Position numbers and translations under genes: made by a program. Under the pieces are notes generated by a model that was not told the origin of the DNA, searched no databases, and saw only the letters and a list, made by a program, of their open reading frames with translations. A stretch of DNA of 64,000 nt from Lepidonotus clava (taxonomy: Eukaryota > Annelida > Polychaeta > Phyllodocida > Polynoidae): positions 30,129,659-30,193,658 of the forward strand of contig OW387140.1 of the NCBI GenBank assembly GCA_936440205.1, written 5' to 3'. How positions within the stretch are numbered: the first letter of the stretch is position 1; every line of letters begins with the position of its first letter. Below are positions 54,072 through 64,000 of this stretch, in pieces.

Positions 54072-57000
54072 CCTGTTCCGTGGGCGTCCTCCTGGGTAGG
54101 TGGGTGGGTAGGTTTTAGAGGGGGGCGGGGTGTTGCTATCGGTCGATGGGCCCGAAATAAAAGTGTGAGTAATCGCTTCTGTTCTCAGCTAAGTTTCTCA
54201 GGGTCAGTGGGGCGTGGCACGGCCCGGGTGCACACACCATCTTCTCTGCGTCCGGCCGACCGTGGGGGGTAGTAGTAAGAGGTGCAGGGTTCTGGGTGCT
54301 GGTTGGCCGCAGGGTAAGGTCACTGCTGAGCGGGTAGCGGCGGGACTATGGTTCACTAAGTGTTTAGCACGGCCATCCCTGCCACACCTGACTGACGACC
54401 CGTGCCGTCCTCCCCATCATGGCAACGCCCGCCTCTGAAACAACCAAATGAAACATAGTTAAAGTTTGCTACTGACACATATAATGCATGAGGAAAAAGG
54501 AGAACACAAATCCTCTTTTCATGTACTGAAATGATTGGAAATACGTTAAATAAGCAAAAAAATGTGCGAGTTTTACACTAGCCAAAAAAATACGGTGTAT
54601 GTACCAGGTGGGGCAAAGTGGGGCAACGCCCCCGTCCACCTTACAAACTGAATCTCCTATTTATGGTAAGGGTGTTCCAATAGTCAGGAATAAGGATTTG
54701 TGACAAGGAGAAATTGAGTCATGTTTCTAAATTGGACTCCCTAAAACTCGAGTCTATGCCCTTTAGATATATAAGATCCGGGTGTTATCGGATACCTTGA
54801 AAACATATAGCTTTGTAGTCACTTATGACAACAACCTTTTGAAAACGTGATTTACTTTTCGGTAGTCCAACATCTGTATACATGGTACATTCTATCCAAG
54901 CGGAATATTTGTTTCAACATATCCTATGGCCACATGTGTGCCGGGTGCCCCTGTATTTGAATAAACTACATTTTATGTAAAAATATCGGGCCATAAATTC
55001 AGCACATGGTGTTCATACCAGCACTTCCCACCACAGCTGTTATATTTACATGTTCCGGACCTGGCCAGAGCCATGTATTTTTTAGACCTGTTTTTCGTTT
55101 GCTCTCATTACCTTCACCTGTTTTATGGCTGGAGTGAGTGCCCTGCCAAACCACGGGCATAGCAGGAAGAGATCTATCACGGTGAGATCAATGTACTTGG
55201 TACAACTTGCAGGAATCCAGAGACTCCAACTGAAAGGGATACCTACATCACTCGGTAGCAATACCGATTTCAAACCAGTATTTGCCTACATTATCATAAT
55301 GTTATGGTTGTGCTCATAAATTATATAAATATCTCTATAGCAAGTTAAAGATCAGTCAATATATGTGTAAACATGCAAGACGTTAAAAAATATAAACTTT
55401 GTAGTATCTTCTAAATCACAATAATATTTTCGAACGTACATCGAAAATATTTCCGCGTCCTTTTTGCACACATAGCCGTGCAGATTTCGTCAGGGACACA
55501 TCAACTCTAAACTTAAACGGCACATCTGCTTTTACGATCACGCTTCCCCCACGGAAAGTCCATTCTTTGCCAAGAAAACACCCGAGACAGCACTATAGTA
55601 TGGTCTTCCCCATTCTTGCCACTGTCCTGACCCAACCCATGCATCTCTACTTGAGCGCCCCGCCCCTCGATTAACTAATACCAATGCAGTCCCGCCCACT
55701 CCACCCAATGATTATTCCGACATGTTTTTCAAACACTGTAATAATACCTGTCTTAACTCATTGTCAAATCAACGCCCAATCCAATTATTTAAGTGTTCAA
55801 ACTCTATAAAGTACTGGTCCCTTTTATCGACGGGAGTTGTCTATTCCATATATTTCAAAGTTCCGGTATACATTTTGCGACGAAGGTTTACGGTTTCTTG
55901 CTTCAGGCCTCAGGGTCAATGCCCAGTCAGTCAAGTGTTCCGTATAAAATACCTAGCCAGTTTAATGTCTGGGATGAGGCTAAATATTATGTGGTGAGAA
56001 GAAAATCATCCACCCCATAGCACTTTGTATAGGGCTATGTATCCACCTAACAGACTGATTGCAGTTTCTATAAGCCTACCCAATGTTTATGACCAAGCTT
56101 TTAGGTCTGGTCTAACCACCTAGTCAGTGATACATCTGGAGAACCTAAACCTAAGCTAGTCTAAGATATATACACAAACGGTGCTAGGCCCACCCACGCT
56201 CTGACCTAAGTAACCGCAACTGGGGTAACCCCACCAGTCCCCTAACACAAGTCAAGGCCATCACCAGCGGCCCAGCCCCCTTGGAGACGGACGTGGGGAT
56301 CAAATGACACACATACCTACATACACACAAAAAGACAAACTAATCCGCCTATACACTCACTACATGTACTTACTCCTTTCTGAAACTATCTATGTTATAT
56401 CGTGTCTAATTAGTGAAGGTCATGCAGTGGTAGGCCGGCCCACTTTCCCCTCTAACAGTATGTCAGTGTGTGCAGATTATACATGTACCAAGTTGACTGA
56501 CGGTGAGAGCTTGACCTACAGTAGAGCATCTCTCTCGGCTTACAGCATCCACTGCCCACTAATAATACACACATGTATACGCCAAACGCTGACGTTATAT
56601 ACACACCCCACACACTCAGGAAAAACACGAGTCTGATACAAGGCCGGTTCCCATGTGAGAGTGACGATGACGGTAATCACTCATGACTGTGTAAAGGGAA
56701 CCACAGCATGTCTTATCTGATTCACACGCCAGGAGATCCGCATGATGTCCTTGTGTACGCAATGACTAAATCATCTCCGTGGATCTTGAATAACTTCTAC
56801 TCCGGGTAACTGTGTAATCTACACCACATAACGGTGTAATAATAATAAATATTCTAGTGCCACAAATAACAGGCAATCAATGACGAACCTTTCTGAGGAG
56901 CTTCTCAACTTCTTGGGTTTGGGTGCCAGATTGTTCTGTACTGCTTCCCATCACCCTGAACTTCCTACACTCCTTCCGATGTTTCTGTCGGGGCTCTCCC

Positions 57001-57500
57001 AGCGCCGGAGGTTATCATACGGTTATAGGTAGTACTAACGGCCCACAGAACAAGTAGGATCCACGGGTGTATAATACAGATTGTAGTTCTCCGTGTAGCC
57101 TTAAGGGTAGCATTAATGCTAATATATAGTAGTGGTAGTGTTGTTAAGCGTCTGCCCACCTCGGGACTGACTTATAGGACCTCGTCACGGCCGCCACCGC
57201 TGACTATACAGCACAGTGTGTGCCGCATGCCGAGTCACATTCCATTCAGGCCACTGCATGAATCATTCACCATGTCAGATCTCACACTACTACCACCACC
57301 AGCACGGCCACCTTCAACCGTGTCCAGGCCCGCCGCCGCCGGAGCAGTGAGAGTCACTGATGTCCCACTCCCCGCCCCACATGGGTCGGGCCGACCCTTA
57401 TGGTTATAGCTAGAAGGAGTCAACTTACAGTCAGATCTCACAATATCGATAGTGTCCTACATTACTTTTTTTGTGTGCGCCAGTGCACAGCTCTGTGAAT
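54072..57500. other. 5' flank of the uncharacterised minus-strand gene
   Basis: The first 350 bp upstream of the ATG are GC-rich with G runs and probably hold 5' UTR and perhaps the promoter. From 54.4 to 57.5 kb there is mixed sequence with no supported coding exon. Non-coding first exons may lie here but I cannot place them. Confidence 0.5.
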
Positions 57501-57539
57501 TGTGCGTCCGCCCGGAAAAAACGGCGATGGACACTTCCT

Positions 57540-57630
57540 AAATCAGTATGTCCGAAATATTTAGATTAACTACTGAAATACTACTAATTATACACTCTAG
57601 TTAATCTAAATATTTCGGACATACTGATTT
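57540..57630. repeat. Perfect 33-bp inverted repeat with 25-bp loop
   Basis: Left arm 57540-57572 and right arm 57598-57630 are exact reverse complements; the arm begins AATCAGTATGTCCGAAATAT. The loop is AT-rich. The RNA from either strand would form a 33-bp hairpin. It could be a small fold-back transposon remnant or a hairpin RNA precursor; nothing decides between them. Confidence 0.93.
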
Positions 57631-60600
57631 TCCACTATTCAGCAACTGTATTTTCACTGATTTTCAACTCAAATGCTGCTGCAAGTTCAAGCTGATTATG
57701 TACTCAGTACACACTGTTTTCCCACTGCAATTTGTTCCCGGCGGAACCATAGTGATATATTATCAATGCACCATTTAATTAACAAGAAGTTATGGATGTA
57801 AGGGGCACACCTCCAAAATTGTGCGCCCGGCCGCAGAGGTTAATTTCGAACACAGATTGAGCTACCTTATAGTTATATAACTTTAAAATCATGTTGGCCT
57901 GAAATAATCTTTTCATTTTCTTATCAATTGCAGACTAATTCCCATCTATGTCCATATCAGAGTGTTTTAGATACACCAATGAAGAAATATTTCTTGAGGA
58001 TATCTATCTCAAAGCATTTTCACTCTTGGCATTGTAATTAACTAAAGACACTTTTATAAATAGAAAGATGATTTAGAAATTTTTCCTTTGAGGTGACTCA
58101 ATAGACCGAAAATCATGATGGGAAAAATCAACAATTAGTTTATATTGAACACTAGGTTTGGGTAGGACTCTTAGGTCTGAAAAATGAGTAGCACTGTCAC
58201 TGTTTCCTTAAGTCTAACCACCTCCACTCTCTCGTTATTAATTTTTTTCTGGGGACAGGACACATTCAAGGTAGAGACGGCTGCCTATACAAATACACAA
58301 CGTCTGTTACCCACCGTACTTGGGCATTGGTTACTTGTTCAGATGTCAGTGACTGTGTGTTGAGGTTTCTATAGCCATGTATGCGGCCAGGCTCACAGAC
58401 CGTGTCTGATATTATTACACCCGGGTTATTATCATACACGGCGCAGACAACTAACCTATTGAAATATGTTTTAGTTTTTGGTTGGGGGGGTGGAACCCCG
58501 ACAAATAACCAAACATGAGATCTTTTCAATAAGGCAGACAGTAGACATCCCCTTTGGTTTATGCGCTGGGACTATGTCATTACAGTAAACACAGTCATAA
58601 GATACGTGTATGTAGGTTTTGGGGTGGATGTATTGGGTTAAACGGTGACAGGCCTGGTGGTTAGGATAAGCAGATACATTTTTCTGGAAGCAGTTTATTC
58701 GCGTTTGTTTTAGCAGAGGCTGGGAAATGGGGCAACGTAATATTTATCTTAAATTGCGGTGGTAAAGGGGAACAAAAATCGTTAAAAGAACCAGATTTGG
58801 AAGGAACCTGATTCGGGATGAAGACATTCGAAAAACAGAATTTCATGTTATTTCAGACTAAATATAACGAGGTGCAAGTTGTCTTTAGTTATGAGCAACA
58901 TTTCTTAATTTCCGAATTATGTGTACCCTGTTGTTAAAATATACATCAACCCTTAGGTTCTATGTTAGCCATGGACAACAACTTCTGATCTGAACTGATA
59001 CTTTTACAGGAAATACTTGCAATTGTTTCAAATTCTCAATAACTGTAACAATTATTATATTTTATGATTACATAGATACGCCGAGAAAAGTGTTTCTGAG
59101 TCACGGAGACAGTCAAGGATTCAAAAGTAAGGTTTTGTTTTGAGGCCTGTATTATGAAGCAGAAGTAAATTGAATCTTTAGGATTACTGTTCCCACGGAA
59201 TTTAAATGCATTATAGACGCACTGCAGTGCATACAAACTCCCAGTATTAATGTATATTTTATCAATTTACGTGCGATTTATAAAACCTATCCTGAGAAAT
59301 CCTAAAAACATACTCAAGTAGGTGAAGCATAAAATTAATCAACTCAACACGTTCTTGAAGTGAACAGAGTAGGACTGAATATGATATCAACCTAGCAGGA
59401 ACTTCATTCTTATTTGAATCTCACTGGGGTGGTCCAATTTCCTATTCCTAAACTGTTACACCAATTCCAACTGTTTACCCTGTCCTCGGAGGCTGTTAAA
59501 AGATCCGCCGGCCAGCTGCTTTCTGGGCTCGAGTCACGATTGTAACACAGAGGAACAGTTTTTTGCCATGTAGAAAAAATGTGTGCCTTCTACACACCAC
59601 TAGCACTTCAAAGTCAGACTAGCTAAGCCAAAAGTGCCCACGAAATACATAAATATTTGCGGTGAAAGGGCTCTCATTGGGACTGTACACACAGTATTGG
59701 AATAAAGTACCTGCGACAACTACGACTAACTGCTTGTCGAGGGCGAGGTATCCGTCTAGGCTGGAGTCGGGGTTTAAAACACGCTTTCAGGAGTTACAAT
59801 ATTTGGGCAACTGACCAACTGCTTAGGCTGACTGTTAAGTGTTTAGCCGATCAGCGGATTTCCTCCTTCACTGGAGTAGTGAAAATATCGGGGAACCGAG
59901 TCTAGTCCCTTTAATTCCCTCTCGATGGCAGCCTAAGGCAAACTAGGAGTAATTAGTGACTGTCTGATCCTAGTGCAGTAAATGATATGTATTATAGGCC
60001 ATGAATTCAAATGCCGCTAATTCAATGATAATGTAAGTTTCGTGTACCTGTATACTTCTTTCGTTGTCTAACATTATATATTTTTTACGATCTAAATTAT
60101 CTTGAGTAAAAAGGCAATATGCTAAAAGGAAAAAAAGTATTCACCCATTCTTTCTTCGGGACCATGTAACAGAAACAGGAGAATGTGGTATCAAATGTAA
60201 CAGTTAAACCCTTATCAAGAATCACTTACATGATCATTTCTCTGAATCACACCCTACGCAAAGGCAATACATGTTGCTAGATGAACTATACATCTTGACC
60301 TCAGACTACCCACGTAGAGACCCAGAAAACACCGGCCCCATACCAGTCATTTGTATTTATTACCCATATTATTAACGCTGAATTGGGGGCCACATTAACT
60401 TAGATATGGCTGAGAACTTAGAGGCCAAACGGTGTTTCCTTATTAGTTAAGGAGATTGAAATGATTAAGGCCCACATGTTCATATAATGGCTGGGAAACA
60501 GCTTAGTCAATCGGTCGTTGTTTTACGGGTGATTAATCAAACAAGGTTACAGGTGGAATTATGGAAGAAAAGAATCGGTTAGAAAACCGAAAAAACCCGG

Positions 60601-61597
60601 GTTATTCGTCTTCTTTTTCTATATATGAAAAATTATAATGCTTGATGAAATATGGGGATAGGAATACGAATTATCGAGCGAATTATCGATTGATTTCAAA
60701 CAAAAAGATGCTCATGCCAGCCAGCGCGAGTGAGCCCGCCCGCCATTTTCCTCTATTATCGTTCACCTACACGCGGAGAACACTAACCTTTTCTTCGATG
60801 CCGATCGAATATATCGACCTAATTCTTCACGATATATCGACCCAGACCAGCTCCTGATATTAGTAATCCATAATATATACTCCATTTTGCTGGACGATGC
60901 CGATTTAAGGCGTAAAAGGCGGTCACTCGCGGAGAACTCCTACACGTGTCCTCACCGGGTCGCGCCATGTTGGCGTCTGATGCAATGCGCTTTGACAGTG
61001 TGAATCCGCGAGATGCGCTTTGGCAGGAAGGAATTGCGCATGAAATATAGTCCGGTAAGAAATGCGATTTTCTGGGTTTATATCGACATATAGCTTCCCA
61101 ACACATCGGCATCATCAATAAAAGATCGACATAGACCTATATGGTGCGTTAAGTCGACCGAAACGCGCGGGAAATATGCGAAATAGGCGAGCATTCCCGG
61201 CTGACTTTACGATCAGAGACCGGGGGCCGCCATCTTTGCCGTCATCACCCTTATTAACATAACCATACTACACGGCAATCCGGCACGCTATAGGCGTTTG
61301 AATGCTGAGACGTCGATGTTATACAGTTTGACCGCTGTCACTCTCCTGCCCGAGGGGGCCTAATGATATCTCAATGGTCAATTTCTGGTATAGACTTTAC
61401 ATAGGCTCAGCATTGCAACCGGAAGCAGGTCCAAATTTGCGATCTTGTTTCCGCTGGTGCTGTTACAGTTCAATGGAGTTTCCCGCCTTTTTGTCCAAGT
61501 CAGTATACCCGGGCGGGATTCGATTGATCGATCAAATTTTGAAGATGACTGGATAATACAGCGAGCCCGGGTAAAAATAGTAAAAAGTGAAAAAAGA

Positions 61598-61631
<34 letters not shown>

Positions 61632-64000
61632 AAGGGGGGGCTATTTAGGTGCATAGGCCCCGATTTATGGACACTTTGTACACAGAAATCTAAACAATCT
61701 AAAATCGGGAAAGTCACTCCCCACAGATTTCCAAGTCTTGTATACTCTTTAACATGAGACCAAACACAAATAATATGTTATTGCTTGACTAATGAATAGT
61801 CGTTGTATATATTACAGGATAAGCGCTCTTCTAGTTCAATGTTGTTTCATACCAGAAATAACGACTGTCTCTTAGAAGGAGATGACTAGTGATAAACTTT
61901 GTAATACACGATTATCTTTGGTCCGACAGAGCACTTACATATGTTTTAGCTATTCCAATTCATAGGAATGTTCCAATAATAATCTGTGAATCAATTCCAA
62001 ACTATCCGTTTAACTCTTAATGATAGATACGTGTGCTGTGAAAGCTTAGCACTATCACTGAATGACACTTGAGACTTTTCTCTCTTCGATCGTAACAGGT
62101 ACTACTGGCTGGGACGGGCAAGTAGATTGCTACAGCTTTATACTGATCCTGAACTTGAATAAAAATGTACGTTCACTATTGGATCAGATTTAATGCGACT
62201 AGCCAGGCTACATACATGTGCTTAAGTCCTGTTCAGAAAACCGTTTTTTCCAGGAATGTAGGCAAAAAGACACTGAAGAACCTTGTCGTACGATCACTGC
62301 CTGATCCCATCGGGTTCGAGAGGGAGCCAGGAGAACGTTTAGAGTGACTAAGGAGTCTAAAGCCCGCCGCAAACCGACCCAATTCTCATCGGATCGGATC
62401 TGGTTTGGTCGAAACAAATACAAATGAACTATAAATCAACAGACAAATAGTGAATTCAAATATTTGGATATCCTCCTACAGTGGATCGAGCTACTTTTAA
62501 CCCCGAGAATTGAGTGTTAAAGTTATTGGTGCCAGTGTCTCAGAAGTCCCACAAATACACATGGTTCTGTACGAGGCGTTGTAAATCTCTTGTAATGTTG
62601 TTTCGGGCACGTCTGTAAAATAGATTAAGTGGTTTGGCTTCACCTAAATGCATTTCAATCGTCAAGATAAGAGTACCATAATCCTATGGCAAGCTTTCAT
62701 GATGATGCCGTTCCTTCACAACCAAACGCTTCCCCCACAGACATGATTTAAGGGACTTTTTAGATATTTATTGGGAATACTCAATTACTCTGGGTGAAAC
62801 GTGTAGTGTGATTTCACGTGTTGCAAATGTTTAACTTCCTGAACTCCTAGAAAACAGTTTTCTTTTCTATACGTGCTGCTTGTAATAGTTGTATCATAGA
62901 TAAGAAGGGCAAAGAACTCTTGATAACGAAAACCAAACACAAACAGTCATATTAACAAAAGGTGAGGACGGAGACAAACACAGCACTTCACTGAACACTT
63001 GAGACACACACGACCTCCGGAAGAAACAATATCTACGACAATCACGAACCAATATTGTACTATGGCAGGTCACACACCAACGTCGCACCTCAAGGGTTCC
63101 TTGCACGTAAATTTACAAATTGCTATTTTTGTGTGTATTTAACTTCACGTTAGTATTCTAAAAATATTTCAAACAAAATAAAATTGGAAAATGCGGAGGT
63201 ATTGGCAAATTATTCAAAAAGAAATTAAATTTGTTAATTTCCCAAATTCTAGGAATTTCGGTACCGGTACTCCCATTGCAACATGATAACAATGGGAATT
63301 CTCCCTTGAAATATCTTGGGAACCTAGGTTAATAGATGGTTATAGATGTGTAAAAGTTAGATTAAAAATGACATGTTCTGCCTAAATATACATATTATTA
63401 TGTATGGTTTACCATATATCTTTTAGAATGACTCTGATTGAATGAGGGATTTCTTTTCATTAATAGATGGGGTTTCCTCTTAAGTCCCCTTGTGCCATAA
63501 AAGACAGAGATTTTCCATTAAAAAACGATAAAAAGAAGTAAACTTTTTATGGCCCCATAAAGGTGACTTAACTATCAATTTACCAAAGATTTCACTATCA
63601 TCATTTGTGCACAATGTAAACAGCAAGCTAATTTAGTTTTATTGAAAAATTATCAGACTCTTGGAGTTGCCTACTAAGTTCTAATAACTGTAATGAATGC
63701 AAACCCAACATTCTTTGTGGAAGGGTTAAGCTTTACATTAATGAAAAGCTTTTGGAAAAATTAAGAAACACTAATTTGTGTATCCATCATACCATGATAA
63801 AACATTTTAGCTGTGAGAAATGCTAGTAGAATGCCCGAACAATATCTTGAGGTCTAAGAATTCAGTATACTGAAGCTCTCTTTCCTTGAACAACCTGTCT
63901 GTTTTCCGTCTATCAGGCTACTTGTTTTTAGGTAAATTTTCAAATTATCTAAACCTATTTGTACTGTAAAAATTTGCATGAAAAGCGAATTCAGCCTTTA
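57631..64000. other. Intergenic DNA to the right edge
   Basis: No coding sequence that I can support. A CpG-rich patch at about 60715-61240, with ATG-rich words such as CGCCATGTTGGCG, looks like an unmethylated promoter-type region or an old repeat; a similar patch lies at 38.7-39.25 kb in TSG intron 2. An A run of about 30 (61601-61630) could be the tail of a retroposed sequence, but nothing upstream is recognisable. Confidence 0.5.

Noticed and set aside
62300-62330. GGGTTCGAGAGG resembling a Pol III B box
   Set aside because: The match is partial, no A box lies at the right distance, and no cloverleaf can be drawn.
1-64000. CRISPR arrays, bacterial operons, rRNA
   Set aside because: No regularly spaced repeats, no prokaryotic gene arrangement, and no rRNA-like conserved blocks were seen.

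Overview
The window is nuclear DNA from an animal: spliced genes with GT-AG introns, AT-rich intergenic sequence, homopolymer G/C tracts and several kinds of transposable element. Two host genes are clear orthologues of conserved bilaterian genes (BBS4 and twisted gastrulation) and their proteins are slow-evolving. Together with an LTR retroelement carrying a baculovirus-F-like envelope and a LINE scrap of a type common in marine invertebrates, this suggests a marine invertebrate, most likely a lophotrochozoan such as a mollusc. That placement is inference from general character, not from a diagnostic marker.

Layout. 1-7.6 kb: BBS4 on the + strand (12 coding exons visible, first coding exon not found), with a solo LTR, a 76-bp tandem duplication and a GAT-rich minisatellite in its introns. 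7.6-11.26 kb: its 3' flank, ending in a G-rich tract. 11,265-31,114: one giant (19.85 kb) Ty3/gypsy-type, errantivirus-like element on the - strand, with two 608-bp LTRs that read as identical, a 4-bp target duplication (GAAT), primer-binding site, LTR promoter, gag, pol (one frame back from gag, at a GGGAAAC slippery site), two overlapping accessory ORFs, and a long F-like env. After env comes a 6.4-kb 3' region that carries a 216-codon ORF in the opposite (+) direction. A LINE reverse-transcriptase tail abuts its right edge. 31.1-35.3 kb: intergenic with G/C tracts. 35.3-40.4 kb: twisted gastrulation (+), whose large second intron holds a TTAA-flanked MITE and a striking cluster of seven RFX X-box-like palindromes. 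40.4-46.4 kb: gap between convergent genes. 46.4-54.1 kb: a seven-exon gene on the - strand encoding a 747-residue low-complexity protein I do not recognise. 54.1-64 kb: its upstream flank and intergenic DNA, with a perfect 33-bp inverted repeat and CpG-rich patches.

How the parts relate. The host genes do different jobs: BBS4 is a BBSome subunit in cilia and TSG is a secreted BMP modulator; nothing indicates a shared pathway. The retroelement is the outstanding feature. It looks whole, looks very recently inserted, is far longer than most members of its family, and carries two accessory reading frames plus an antisense gene-like ORF that the ordinary gag-pol-env plan does not explain. The solo LTR in BBS4 shows that an older relative inserted into the same neighbourhood earlier.
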